A stretch of 64,000 bases of DNA from Anaerolineaceae bacterium (GTDB lineage: Bacteria > Chloroflexota > Anaerolineae > Aggregatilineales > Phototrophicaceae), in NCBI GenBank assembly GCA_016124855.1, contig WGMX01000021.1, positions 1-64,000 on the forward strand, written 5' to 3'. Numbering within the stretch: the stretch's first letter is position 1; the number at the start of each line of letters is the position of its first letter. Shown here piece by piece: positions 1 through 8,382 of the stretch. Under the pieces are notes generated by a model that worked only from the letters and a program-made list of their open reading frames with translations, was not told the origin of the DNA and searched no databases. Position numbers and translations under genes: made by a program.

Positions 1-81
1 AGCTACTACTTTCCCATATTGGCTACATGCTTTATTCGGGCAAAAGCTTCCTGCCTGTGCTAACACGCCCTGCTTTTTCAT
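1..81 (-). CDS. Transposase-like zinc-finger protein, first 27 codons only
   Basis: A reading frame starts at ATG 81 on the minus strand and runs open off the left edge. It is preceded by a near-perfect Shine-Dalgarno AGGAGG with a 5-nt spacer. The 27 visible residues contain SFCPNKACSQYGKVVA, a CPxxxC knuckle followed by YGK. This resembles the N-terminal zinc finger of several insertion-sequence transposases (CPNxxCxxYG). Only the first half of the finger is inside the window, so the assignment is tentative. It could also be another small zinc-ribbon protein. Confidence 0.45.
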   Translation of the reverse strand, partial: MKKQGVLAQAGSFCPNKACSQYGKVVA

Positions 82-114
82 GTCAGCCTCCTGTTTCTTT
101 TTCCCCTCTCTATT

Positions 115-152
115 TTACCAATTCTCTAGTAGGCCACCACCAGAATTGGTAA
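115..152. repeat. 11-bp perfect inverted repeat upstream of the possible transposase
   Basis: TTACCAATTCT (115-125) and AGAATTGGTAA (142-152) are exact reverse complements separated by 16 nt. The repeat lies 34 nt upstream of the partial zinc-finger gene. It could be a transcript hairpin or part of an insertion-sequence end. No direct duplication marking an element boundary was recognised. Confidence 0.4.
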
Positions 153-190
153 GTGACGGTTTGTGCGTCTAAACCTAAGTCATAATACCA

Positions 191-212
191 TTCCGGCTAA
201 TATTTACCGGAA
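191..212. terminator. Hairpin between the histidine kinase and the left-edge gene
   Basis: TTCCGG-c-TAA (191-200) pairs with TTACCGGAA (204-212), giving nine base pairs with one bulge and a 3-nt loop. A T-run (ATTTTTGG) follows a few bases later on the plus strand. It lies about 60 nt downstream of the stop of the minus-strand kinase. Terminator function is possible, but the T-run is not immediately adjacent. Confidence 0.3.
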
Positions 213-269
213 CGGATTTTTGGCTTTAATTTATTCACTTGGTAACCGTGGGTTAGGACAGGAGACTCG

Positions 270-1841
270 CTAATTGAGGGGGAGCCAAAATCCAAATTGG
301 CTGCCGACACCGACTTTGCTTTCAACCCAGACTTTACCCTGATGACGTTCGACCACCGTTTTGACGAGGCTTAAGCCAACGCCTGTACCGTCGATATGCT
401 CGGTACCGGCCTGTTTAGCACGGTAAAAGGACGTAAACAGCTTGGGTAAATGTTCCTCACCGATACCCACGCCATTATCTTCAACCACGAAGTACAGGGC
501 TGTCTCGCGACTAAAGACACGTACGATGATTTGACCTCTATCCGGCGTATATTTGATGGCGTTACTCACCAAATTTTCCATTGCTTCGCGGATCATAATG
601 GGGTCGGCAATGATTTGTTCAGGTAAATCGTGAAAGTCCGCCAAAAGCTGCTGATTTTTTTGTGATGCGGCGGGCTGCGAATGCTCCATGATGGTTGCTA
701 ACAAGGCTTTGAGTACAATCGGTTGATGGAGTTCAAGCGGTGAGGATTGGATACGCTCGATTCGCAGGAGGTCTGTCAACAAGTTATCCATACGGGTGGT
801 GGTGCGCCGTATTGCCTCCAAATAGCCAAGGAGATTGGGGATATCCTTTGGCAAATCCATCTCGATGACATCGCAATAGCCGGTAATTAAGGCTAATGGG
901 CTGCGCAAATCATGCGAGGCCATACGCAGCATATCATTCTTGAAACGGTCAAGCTCGATGAGCGTGGTCACATCATGCATCATTACGACATAACCAGACT
1001 CGCTCTGCATCGGGTTTTCCCATTCGGACATTAACACGTCAAAGTGCAAATTCCGCTGTTCGGAATGCGCTTTGAACAGCCAATGGGTTTCACCGGATGG
1101 TGGGTAGGCGATGATATCCAAGATATGGGTAAAGGCACTGTCTCCTTGTGCAAAGTCATACAAATTGCGACCGATTTGCAATCCCATCTGCCCTTCGGCG
1201 AAGTAACGATTAGCGGCAGCGTTCATCATTTGAACGATACCGGCCCGATCTAGCACCAGCATGGGGTTATTGATAGCATGAAGCACGGCTTGAAACTGAT
1301 GTTTTCCAGAGCGCACATGATTTTCGAGGCGCGCGTTGTGTACGGCAACAGAGGCCTGATTCATGGCAATTTGAACCAGACGCAGATGATTTTCGGTAAA
1401 ATGTTCGGGCTTTGGATGCAGCAGCAGCAATACTGCCATCATATCTTGATTACAGATCAACGGAATTGCCAGCGCGGATTGACCATCACGCAGCTCGTCA
1501 CCAAAGACGTAACGGCGATCATCCATCATGGTATCCCGCACGAGGAGGCCCTTGCGTTCCTGTGCGGCCAAGCCTTGCAGACCGTTTTCTAACCCACCAA
1601 CGCTGGCCGAAAAGACTGTGTCGGGGTCAAGCCTATCGGTCTGGAAAATGTTACGCCAATCGAGCTCATAATTGGGATGCAAAAATAGATGTGCACGGGT
1701 CGCCCCAATAGCGTTCGCGACTAACCGAATCACCTTGCCCAACACACGCTGCATATCGAACTGGGTCACCAACTGCGAAACTTCAGCAAGCAGCTCCAGT
1801 TCGGAAGATGGATCAAGGCGGCGAAGCATTCGACTGGACAT
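270..1841 (-). CDS. GAF-PAS sensor histidine kinase (orphan)
   Basis: Predicted two-component sensor kinase of 523 residues with no obvious membrane segment, so probably cytoplasmic. An N-terminal GAF domain spans about residues 15-170 and a PAS domain about 185-290. A HisKA dimerisation domain follows, with the phospho-acceptor His in ASHDLRSP near residue 309. The HATPase_c domain shows an N box (ENLVSNAIKYTP), a G1 box (VEDNGVGIG) and a G2 box (GTGVGLSLVK). All catalytic boxes look intact. No response regulator lies next to it, so its partner must be elsewhere. No clear Shine-Dalgarno precedes ATG 1841. Confidence 0.93.
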   Translation of the reverse strand: MSSRMLRRLDPSSELELLAEVSQLVTQFDMQRVLGKVIRLVANAIGATRAHLFLHPNYELDWRNIFQTDRLDPDTVFSASVGGLENGLQGLAAQERKGLLVRDTMMDDRRYVFGDELRDGQSALAIPLICNQDMMAVLLLLHPKPEHFTENHLRLVQIAMNQASVAVHNARLENHVRSGKHQFQAVLHAINNPMLVLDRAGIVQMMNAAANRYFAEGQMGLQIGRNLYDFAQGDSAFTHILDIIAYPPSGETHWLFKAHSEQRNLHFDVLMSEWENPMQSESGYVVMMHDVTTLIELDRFKNDMLRMASHDLRSPLALITGYCDVIEMDLPKDIPNLLGYLEAIRRTTTRMDNLLTDLLRIERIQSSPLELHQPIVLKALLATIMEHSQPAASQKNQQLLADFHDLPEQIIADPIMIREAMENLVSNAIKYTPDRGQIIVRVFSRETALYFVVEDNGVGIGEEHLPKLFTSFYRAKQAGTEHIDGTGVGLSLVKTVVERHQGKVWVESKVGVGSQFGFWLPLN

Positions 1842-2027
1842 AGGGCTATCTTATTTTAACTCTTCATCCCTTTAAGGAAGACTGTAATAAAACATATGGA
1901 ATTAACGAACGAACTAAATAATTACAAGCTGCGCATTCAGATGTGATATACGTTACTATAACACATAATCAGCGTGCCTTTCACAGTATTAACATTAAGA
2001 TTGCAGTTAGGGCAACAAAACCAAAAT

Positions 2028-2072
2028 CCAACAAAATGCTGAGGCAGATTATTGGCCCCCACATTTTGTTGG
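2028..2072 (-). terminator. Intrinsic terminator of the first M42 peptidase gene
   Basis: CCAACAAAATG (2028-2038) and CATTTTGTTGG (2062-2072) form an 11-bp perfect stem with a 23-nt loop. Read on the minus strand, the stem is followed by a T-rich tail (ATTTTGGTTTTGTT). It sits 25 nt past the stop codon at 2097. A second GTTGGAT copy beside the right arm could give an alternative pairing. Confidence 0.6.
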
Positions 2073-2096
2073 TGTTGGATCTAAACGAAAAACTAA

Positions 2097-3104
2097 CTAA
2101 AGAGCAGCGGGTTTACTCAGCAAGCCTGTCAGCAATTTGATGCAGGCTTCTACATCGTTTGAGTCAACCGTTTCGCTGGTGGTATGGACGTAGCGGCAAG
2201 GAATGGAAATACAGCCGCTGGGTACACCCGAACGTGAGGTTTGGATGCCTGCCGCATCGGTTGAACCGAGCGTCAGCAGTTCATTCTGACAAGGGATGCC
2301 ATCGGCTTCGGCTTGCCTGACCATCCAATTGACGACGGCGGGTGGCACAACGAGGCCAGTGTCATGGACTTTAATAGCTGCTCCCCCGCCCAACTTGACT
2401 TCCATCTTGGCATTTTTAATGGTGTCACCGGTGGCGGTAACATCCAAGGCGATACCAATATCGGGGTCAATGCCGTAAGCGGCAGGACGTGCGCCGCGTA
2501 AACCGACTTCTTCTTGTACAGTGAAGACGAAATAAACTTCGTTAGCCTGTTTCTTCTTTTTGCCAGACTTCAAACGGCGCATCGTTTCAATCGCCACAAC
2601 GCAGCCGATACGATCATCCATCGACTTGGAGATGAGACGTGTACCGCGCTGTTCGAAAGTGCGCCAGAAAGTTGCGGGGCTGCCGACCTGAACTGCGCTG
2701 CTGCCGTTGCCATCGCTGACATCAATGAAAAATTCGTCGAGGTCAGGGGCAGTAGTGCGGCTTGCACCAAACATATCGGGCGCACCGATCACGCCGGTGA
2801 CGCCATTTTCAAAGCGAACACGATGCCCCATGAGGCTGGTTGCCAATACACCACCGATGTTGGTGAAGCGTAGATAACCACTGTTGGGTTCAGCATAGTT
2901 GACCATCACGCCGATTTCGTCCATGTGCGAGGCGATCATCACTTTTGGCCCACCCTGCCCGACACGACAAATCAAGTTGCCAAGTGGATCAACGGTGATT
3001 TCATCGGCTAGATCAGCCACTTCGGCGCGGATGATTTCGCGGACGTGATGTTCGTAGCCCGATGGCCCCCACGCTTCAACCAGTTTTTGAATGAGTTCAA
3101 TCAT
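2097..3104 (-). CDS. M42 family metallopeptidase, paralogue 1
   Basis: Predicted dinuclear-metal aminopeptidase of the M42 (glutamyl aminopeptidase/TET) family, 335 residues, the usual length. Metal-site motifs are complete: ASHMDEIG (His), SMDDRIG (bridging Asp), VQEEVGLRG (catalytic Glu and metal Glu), ALDVTATGD (Asp) and CRYVHTTSE (His). Such enzymes trim peptides in the cytoplasm, often as dodecamers. ATG 3104 has GGGAG seven bases upstream. Two more M42 genes follow at 4627 and 6111 on the same strand, so this is one of three diverged paralogues. Confidence 0.93.
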   Translation of the reverse strand: MIELIQKLVEAWGPSGYEHHVREIIRAEVADLADEITVDPLGNLICRVGQGGPKVMIASHMDEIGVMVNYAEPNSGYLRFTNIGGVLATSLMGHRVRFENGVTGVIGAPDMFGASRTTAPDLDEFFIDVSDGNGSSAVQVGSPATFWRTFEQRGTRLISKSMDDRIGCVVAIETMRRLKSGKKKKQANEVYFVFTVQEEVGLRGARPAAYGIDPDIGIALDVTATGDTIKNAKMEVKLGGGAAIKVHDTGLVVPPAVVNWMVRQAEADGIPCQNELLTLGSTDAAGIQTSRSGVPSGCISIPCRYVHTTSETVDSNDVEACIKLLTGLLSKPAAL

Positions 3105-3216
3105 GCAAGCACTCCCTTAACACGCGAATTTATTGACTTTGTAAAAGTACTTTCCAGTCCTCACCCCTAAATCCCGCTCTCCATTTCATAGAGAAGGGAC
3201 TTAAAGACAATTCTTT

Positions 3217-4119
3217 TTAAATTTCAAGGCTGCCCTCGCCGATGTAGACACATTCGCCACCTACCCCAACGAAATAAATCGCGCCATCGGTTTGACGGAT
3301 TTCAATATGGATGTAGCTCGGTCTGCCCATTTCAAAACCTTGTTCGCTGATGATTTTGGCAGGGTCATCTTTCACCAAGCCATACTTGACCAAGTAGCAT
3401 CCGAGTGGGCCGCTGGCTGCTCCAGTGGCAGGGTCTTCTGCGATGCCCATGCCGGGGGCGAACATGCGCGAATGGACTGTTGAAGTTGGATAGGTTGTTT
3501 CGGTGGTAAAGACAAACATTTGCGGATAATCACCGAATGAGCGTTCCCAAATATCCATACGAAACTTGATCTTTTGTACAGCCGCTAATGATTTAACGGG
3601 AATGAATAAGAACGGCACACCGCAAGATACTACCTGAACCGGATAATCGGCTAAGTCGTCAGGTTGCAGTGATAGCAATTCGGCGGCTAATGCACGGTCG
3701 GTGAATTCTGGTGAGAACGTGGGCAAAGGCTGCTGCATCTGGATGAGAGAAGGCATACCATCATTAAATTGGAAAGTCACCGAAATGATACCCACGCCTT
3801 CTTCGAGTTTGATGACTGGATGGGATTCGGATACGCCGACCATATCCTCACGAGCAAGGATATAAGACGTGCCGACGGTGGGATGCCCCGCCATTGGCAG
3901 TTCAATGGAAGGTGTGAAGATGCGAACTTTCCAGTCATTGTCGGGATTTTCGGGCGGCAGCACGAAAGTTACTTCGGAGAGATTCAACTCTTTAGCGATG
4001 CGCTGCATGAGAGCGGTTTCTAGGCCGCGTCCATTGATGAAAACGGCTAACGGATTTCCGCCAAAGCGTTCATTGGTGAATACATCGAGCAAGTGATAGT
4101 GCAGTCGTCGCATGGGCAT
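3217..4119 (-). CDS. PhzF family isomerase/epimerase-like protein
   Basis: A 300-residue protein with hallmarks of the PhzF fold (two diaminopimelate-epimerase-like halves). These are the N-terminal catalytic-Glu segment ([10 protein letters not shown], about residues 46-55), [13 protein letters not shown] near residue 75, and [12 protein letters not shown] near 230. PhzF acts in phenazine synthesis, but most family members have no known substrate and no phenazine genes are present here. ATG 4119 has AAAGGA five bases upstream. It lies 9 nt downstream of the PIN gene and is probably cotranscribed with it. Confidence 0.9.
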   Translation of the reverse strand: MPMRRLHYHLLDVFTNERFGGNPLAVFINGRGLETALMQRIAKELNLSEVTFVLPPENPDNDWKVRIFTPSIELPMAGHPTVGTSYILAREDMVGVSESHPVIKLEEGVGIISVTFQFNDGMPSLIQMQQPLPTFSPEFTDRALAAELLSLQPDDLADYPVQVVSCGVPFLFIPVKSLAAVQKIKFRMDIWERSFGDYPQMFVFTTETTYPTSTVHSRMFAPGMGIAEDPATGAASGPLGCYLVKYGLVKDDPAKIISEQGFEMGRPSYIHIEIRQTDGAIYFVGVGGECVYIGEGSLEI

Positions 4120-4128
4120 TCAAATCCT

Positions 4129-4617
4129 TTAACTGTGACGTTCAATCGTCAATGGAAAGTCTACTTTTAGCCGATTAACCACGCCACGCAAATTGAGAAT
4201 GGTCAGCGGCATCAACACTGTCAAAATTTGAACATGACGCAAGATGTTGCGATCACCTGTAACCAGCCATGTGTCATGCCCCTGCTGGATGCGGTCGAGC
4301 GCGGTGTAGACCATTAGCGCGTCGTACCAATCTCCGGCTTTGCCATGACCGAGTATCGCGCTGATCTCGTTCAAAACATCGTTAGACTGTTCAACAATAT
4401 CAACAACCCGATCTTGGGCTAATCCCAACGTCTCAATCTCAGATACTAACTGTGCCGATGAACGATCTTGTTCGTTACCGCTAGCTGCCGCCACGACGAT
4501 GCGAACACGTCCCGCGCGATCCCAATCTAGCAGTTGGCGAGTCAAACCCGCTTCGGCATTGCTGGTGGGATGCAGCAAATGAATCAGGACGTTGGTATCA
4601 ATGAGTAAATCTACCAC
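4129..4617 (-). CDS. PIN-domain protein (VapC-like ribonuclease fold)
   Basis: A 162-residue protein starting at GTG 4617 with the PIN acidic residues: LIDTNVLIHLL at the N-terminus, an internal Glu in VSEIETLG, DWYDALMVYTAL and VTGDRN. PIN domains are Mg-dependent ribonucleases, commonly the toxin of type II modules. No antitoxin gene is adjacent: the neighbours are an M42 peptidase 9 nt upstream and phzF-like 9 nt downstream. It is therefore either a solitary PIN nuclease or a toxin whose partner was lost. Confidence 0.8.
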   Translation of the reverse strand: MVDLLIDTNVLIHLLHPTSNAEAGLTRQLLDWDRAGRVRIVVAAASGNEQDRSSAQLVSEIETLGLAQDRVVDIVEQSNDVLNEISAILGHGKAGDWYDALMVYTALDRIQQGHDTWLVTGDRNILRHVQILTVLMPLTILNLRGVVNRLKVDFPLTIERHS

Positions 4618-4626
4618 CAGCTTACC

Positions 4627-5676
4627 CTATAATGGTCGGACATCTTCCCACTTGATGTTCTTCAATGTGGCCTGCAACAGCTTGAGCGTATTATCGTAGT
4701 CGTCACGGTTGAGATAAGCTGTCGGCGCGTGAATGTAACGGCAGGGTACGGATACAACTGCCGAAGGAATACCGGCGTTGGCACGATGAATCGCTCCCGC
4801 ATCGGTTCCACCACCCAGTGATGTTTTCAACTGGTAAGGAATCTTATTTTTGTCAGCCGTCGAACGCAAGAAACCCAACAACTGAGGCGGAACGATCAAC
4901 GAGCTATCCATAACGGTGAGCGCAGGGCCACCGCCTAAACGACAAACGGGATTGGGTGGTATTTGGTCATCCACTTCAGCAGTTGCATTGGGAATATCAT
5001 TGGCGGTTGTGCCTTCCAGCGCGAAACCGACATCAGGATTCAAACGCTGCGCGGCAACTTTTGATCCACGCAAGCCGAGTTCTTCCTGCACGGTGAAAGC
5101 CGCCAAGACATCAACCGGATAGGGGCCGCCTTGCAATATATCAATGAGCAGTGAACAGCCAACACGATCATCAAACGATTTGCCGCGCAGCATCTTCTCG
5201 CCAATTTCCATATAACGGCTGTCGAAGGCAATGCGATCACCCACTTTAACCTTGCCGCCGACTTCATCTTTGGTGCTGCCGCCGATGTCGATGCGGAGGT
5301 CAGCGAGTTTTACCGGTGTGTTGTTGCCGCCGGACTTGTGGATAGGTGTCCATATGACGACCCCCGGCACAGCATCTTTACCGATTTTCACGCGCAGTGC
5401 AGGAAGCATCCGTTCGTCAATGCCACCGATATTCGTAAACTTAATGAGGCCATCACCACCGATGGACGTTACCATAAAGCCGATTTCGTCCATGTGTGCC
5501 GCCAACATCACACGCGGACGATTTTTGCCCGTTCCTTTTTTGATGGCGGTCACGTTACCCATCGGGTCGATGGTAATGTCGGTGGCGTGACCGTCAATCG
5601 CTTTGAGGACAATAGCACGGACGGCATCCTCGTTGCCGGAAACACCGATTGCTTCAGACAGTTCTTGTAAAATCAT
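4627..5676 (-). CDS. M42 family metallopeptidase, paralogue 2
   Basis: A 349-residue M42 aminopeptidase. Motifs are AAHMDEIGFMV, SFDDRVGCS, VQEELGLRGSK, ALEGTTAND and CRYIHAPTAY. The ligand usually Asp (ALDVT in the other two paralogues) is Glu in ALEGT, a known M42 variation that may alter metal or substrate preference. I start it at ATG 5676 (MILQELSEAIG), which has AGGA upstream. The longer frame depends on a TTG at 5694. It heads a tight run with the PIN and phzF-like genes (9-nt gaps). Confidence 0.93.
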   Translation of the reverse strand: MILQELSEAIGVSGNEDAVRAIVLKAIDGHATDITIDPMGNVTAIKKGTGKNRPRVMLAAHMDEIGFMVTSIGGDGLIKFTNIGGIDERMLPALRVKIGKDAVPGVVIWTPIHKSGGNNTPVKLADLRIDIGGSTKDEVGGKVKVGDRIAFDSRYMEIGEKMLRGKSFDDRVGCSLLIDILQGGPYPVDVLAAFTVQEELGLRGSKVAAQRLNPDVGFALEGTTANDIPNATAEVDDQIPPNPVCRLGGGPALTVMDSSLIVPPQLLGFLRSTADKNKIPYQLKTSLGGGTDAGAIHRANAGIPSAVVSVPCRYIHAPTAYLNRDDYDNTLKLLQATLKNIKWEDVRPL

Positions 5677-5720
5677 GTAGGCATTCCTGACCAAGTTTAT
5701 TGGATAAATTGGTTATATAG

Positions 5721-5748
5721 CGGGCAGGATAAATCCCGCCCCTACAGT
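5721..5748. repeat. Short palindromic intergenic repeat, TGTAGGG family
   Basis: On the minus strand this reads CTGTAGGGGCGGGATTTATC and so on: a leading TGTAGGG followed by two 9-nt arms (5722-5730 and 5733-5741) with one mismatch and a 2-nt loop. Copies with the same build occur near 29049, 29187 and 58479. It lies between the SH3 gene and the second M42 gene. Confidence 0.5.
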
Positions 5749-5757
5749 TATTTCATT

Positions 5758-6111
5758 TCACATCAAATCCAGTGCAACGCACTCTACCGGAACCCAACCA
5801 TAGCGACGGTCTACCGTCTGTGCCATATACCATCCGCCGATTTCGCCCCAAATGGTCAGAGTGTCACCAATAGCGACGTTTAACTCAATCCCATCGTAAT
5901 CGCGAACTGTAAACGACTGCTCACTTTTTACATCGACTAATGCAACTGGAATCCAGCCTTCTTTGCCAGATTCAGTGATACACCACGCCCACCGATCATC
6001 CTCATTCCACAATTCACGTTTGGTTACGTGCACAACTTCGCCCTGCTTCACTTGAATAGGATCATCGTAACTGCGATTATGGGCTTTTATGATGCGACCG
6101 GAACGAATCAT
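5758..6111 (-). CDS. Small protein with two SH3-like segments
   Basis: A 117-residue protein with two consecutive SH3-like beta-barrel segments. The first (about residues 5-60) contains GEVVHVTKRE and GWIPVALVDV; the second (about 65-117) contains GDTLTIWGEIGGWYMA and YGWVPVECV. There is no signal peptide or membrane segment, so it is probably a cytoplasmic adaptor. Its ATG shares one base with the stop of the third M42 gene (TAATG), indicating translational coupling. A role as partner of the M42 enzyme is inference. Confidence 0.75.
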   Translation of the reverse strand: MIRSGRIIKAHNRSYDDPIQVKQGEVVHVTKRELWNEDDRWAWCITESGKEGWIPVALVDVKSEQSFTVRDYDGIELNVAIGDTLTIWGEIGGWYMAQTVDRRYGWVPVECVALDLM

Positions 6112-7190
6112 TACTTCACTGCATCTTTCAAGTCATCCCATCTAATCGTCTGCATAAAGTCGGCATCCAAGCCCGCAATGAAATGCGCCATTAAACGTCC
6201 GGCGCGTTCGATGTCGCGCAAGTCAACCGTCTCCACAGGCGAATGCATGTTGCGTGATGGGATTTCGAGCAGCAGTGTGGGAATGCCTTCCTGTGCCACC
6301 TGAATGGCCCATGCATCGGTGCCGCTTGCGCCGGGGATGATATCCTCTTGAATTTTGATTTCGTGAATACGTGCGGTTTCTTTGATTTTTTCGATCAATT
6401 TGGGGTGGAAGTTCGGGCCGATACCGAGTCCGGGGCCACCGCCCATCTCACAGGCGTACTCGGCATCAATACCCGGCTGCGGTGCAAAGGTTACGTCGAG
6501 CGCGATAGCAATGTCGGGTTTGATGTGAAAGGCGGCAGTCGTCGCACCGAGCAAGCCGGTTTCTTCCTGAACGGTTGCCGTTGCATACACATCCCATTGA
6601 TGATGCATACCCTGAAGCACGTCAAGGCAGGAGGTGACAGCCGCGACACAAGCTCGATCATCCATTGCTTTGGCAGCGACTTTTTTACCGTTGAGTTCGA
6701 TCATCGGCACATCCGGTGTAATCAAGTCGCCAATCTGCACTAACGCTGCGACTTCGGCGGCGGGCAAACCGACATCAATCACCAATTCGTCAAAGGTCGG
6801 ATATTTCTTGCGCGCATCGGCTTTTAATAAATGGGGCGGAACGGTCGAAACCAATCCGGGAAGCGGTTTGCGTCCGTGAACCATCACCGGCTGCGCCATC
6901 ATCACGCGGGCATCCACACCACTAATCCGATGGACGTAGATAAAACCATCCACAATATCGCGCACCATCAAGCCGATTTCGTCCATGTGTGCTGACAGCA
7001 TAATTTTGCGGGCAGGCTTCACTGGATTGGTGGCCTGTTTGATGCCGATTAAGCTGCCGAGTTTATCCTGCTCCATACGGGTGGTTAGTGGTTTCCAAAC
7101 CGAGCGAATGATCTCACGAATGGGTTCTTCATGACCGGAAGGCGCGTGAGCTTCCACCAGAGTCTTTAAGTGTTCTTTTACGTCTAACAA
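6111..7190 (-). CDS. M42 family metallopeptidase, paralogue 3
   Basis: A 359-residue M42 aminopeptidase with SAHMDEIGLMV, AMDDRACVAAV, VQEETGLLG, ALDVTFAPQPG and SRNMHSPVET. I place the start at TTG 7190 (LLDVKEHLKTLVEAHAPSG), preceded by AAGGGGAG with a 7-nt spacer. The longer frame to 7310 would overlap the next gene by 65 nt and adds an unconserved basic stretch. The SH3 gene follows with a one-base overlap. Confidence 0.92.
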   Translation of the reverse strand: MLDVKEHLKTLVEAHAPSGHEEPIREIIRSVWKPLTTRMEQDKLGSLIGIKQATNPVKPARKIMLSAHMDEIGLMVRDIVDGFIYVHRISGVDARVMMAQPVMVHGRKPLPGLVSTVPPHLLKADARKKYPTFDELVIDVGLPAAEVAALVQIGDLITPDVPMIELNGKKVAAKAMDDRACVAAVTSCLDVLQGMHHQWDVYATATVQEETGLLGATTAAFHIKPDIAIALDVTFAPQPGIDAEYACEMGGGPGLGIGPNFHPKLIEKIKETARIHEIKIQEDIIPGASGTDAWAIQVAQEGIPTLLLEIPSRNMHSPVETVDLRDIERAGRLMAHFIAGLDADFMQTIRWDDLKDAVK

Positions 7191-7245
7191 CGATGTTCTC
7201 CCCTTGTTTATCAGAATACGTTCGGCACGCCTTACGGGTTCAATA

Positions 7246-7782
7246 TTATGGTGGCGGTGCTTCGGGTGTTGTGTCGTCGAATGGCAGCGGTGTATCGGTC
7301 GGCGGCACAACGACCGGCTGATCGGTATTGGTCGGCGTAAAGGTTGGTGGCGGCGTAAAGCTGGGCTGCGGTGTGTCGGTTGGATAGGGTGTCGCCGAGG
7401 GTATCAGCGTCAAAGTCGGGGCAAGCGTATCCGACGGAATAATCGGCACCAAGTAAGGTGTGGCTGTTGGAGGAACAAACTGGGTTGGTGGTCGGTTGAT
7501 CGGCACAAACTGCAAAGGTGTCGGCTGCAAAGGACTGAGCAGCGAAGGAGTTAAGCCAAAAGGGGTTATGGTGGGCTGGCCTACTGTCGCCGTAATATCA
7601 CCGCCAATTGGGGTATTCGTCAGGGCGACGGTTGGAGTGGCAAGCACACCACGGGGTTGTGATGTTCCCCACAGTAAAAAGCCTATACAGTAAAAGGGTG
7701 TCGTCATCAAAATGATAACAAACAGCACAATCCGAATATTGCGCTGCCTGCGGGCGGCAGCTTCCACAATGTCATAACCCAT
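7246..7782 (-). CDS. Membrane-anchored Pro/Thr-rich protein, paralogue A
   Basis: A 178-residue protein with a short basic cytoplasmic N-terminus, one membrane segment (about residues 18-37, IVLFVIILMTTPFYCIGF) ending in LLWGT, and about 140 residues of Pro/Thr-rich low-complexity sequence with no recognisable domain. The tail is probably extracytoplasmic and extended. The gene at 7875-8333 has the same N-terminal plan, so the two are tandem paralogues. Function unknown. Confidence 0.75.
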   Translation of the reverse strand: MGYDIVEAAARRQRNIRIVLFVIILMTTPFYCIGFLLWGTSQPRGVLATPTVALTNTPIGGDITATVGQPTITPFGLTPSLLSPLQPTPLQFVPINRPPTQFVPPTATPYLVPIIPSDTLAPTLTLIPSATPYPTDTPQPSFTPPPTFTPTNTDQPVVVPPTDTPLPFDDTTPEAPPP

Positions 7783-7827
7783 AGCACGTCCTACACTTCA
7801 AAAACGCCTGCTAACTATAGCACAAAA

Positions 7828-7851
7828 AAGGACACGCTGCGGCGTGTCCTT
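7828..7851 (-). terminator. Intrinsic terminator after Pro/Thr-rich paralogue B
   Basis: AAGGACACGC (7828-7837) and GCGTGTCCTT (7842-7851) form a 10-bp perfect stem with a 4-nt loop. On the minus strand it is followed by a run of six T. It ends the transcript of the gene at 7875-8333. Confidence 0.8.
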
Positions 7852-7874
7852 GGTCGATGATTGGTCTACGCTGA

Positions 7875-8333
7875 TTAGTTATCAAACGGCAGCGGCGTAT
7901 TGGTAATCGCAGGCTGCGTTGGTGGTGGCGGATTGGTCGGCACAGGCGGATTCGTCGGAGGCGGCGGATTGGTTGGGATAACAAATGTCGGCGTGGGCGA
8001 CAAGAAGCGCGTAGGTTGTTCGAGTGTGGGCAGCTGTTGGGTCGGGAATCCAATTTGAGTCGGGAACTGTGGGGTGATGCCCAATGGAGTCACGCTGGCA
8101 AATGAACCGCCAAAAGGTGTGATCGTTGGCGCTTCAGGCGTTGCTGTAACAATCTGTGGGCCACTTTGGGTTGGAGTGAGAAAAGGTGTCGGTGTACGAA
8201 CCGGTGCAGTTCCCCACAGGAAAAAACCGGCGCAGTAAAATGGCACGGTAATGAGGATGATCGTACCGAGTGCAATACGCCAGTTTTTTCGGCGGGTTTC
8301 AGCCGCTAGTATCCGCTGTGAATGACTCGTCAC
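7875..8333 (-). CDS. Membrane-anchored Pro/Thr-rich protein, paralogue B
   Basis: A 152-residue protein built like its neighbour: basic N-terminus (RRKNWR), one membrane helix (about residues 20-38, ALGTIILITVPFYCAGF) ending in FLWGT, then a Pro/Thr-rich tail with repeated TNPPxPTNPP units. Both proteins share TVPFYCxGFxLWGT-like helices and end in NTPLPFDN or TPLPFDD. No domain is recognised. The low-complexity tail suggests a cell-surface spacer. Confidence 0.75.
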   Translation of the reverse strand: MTSHSQRILAAETRRKNWRIALGTIILITVPFYCAGFFLWGTAPVRTPTPFLTPTQSGPQIVTATPEAPTITPFGGSFASVTPLGITPQFPTQIGFPTQQLPTLEQPTRFLSPTPTFVIPTNPPPPTNPPVPTNPPPPTQPAITNTPLPFDN

Positions 8334-8382
8334 GATGTTACCCTCCGCTTATGCCGATGCACATGTCCAACTATAGCACATC

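Noticed and set aside
3155..3200. Candidate promoter or attenuator before the phzF-like gene (TCCTCACCCCTAAATCCCGC)
   Set aside because: It resembles a common C-rich genome repeat downstream of the gene rather than a regulatory site. Similarly the Cys/Thr-like C-rich stretch at 13212-13257 has a hairpin but no T-run and was not called a terminator.
4129..4617. VapBC toxin-antitoxin operon
   Set aside because: A PIN protein is present, but no small antitoxin-like frame lies upstream or downstream; only 9 nt separate it from unrelated genes.
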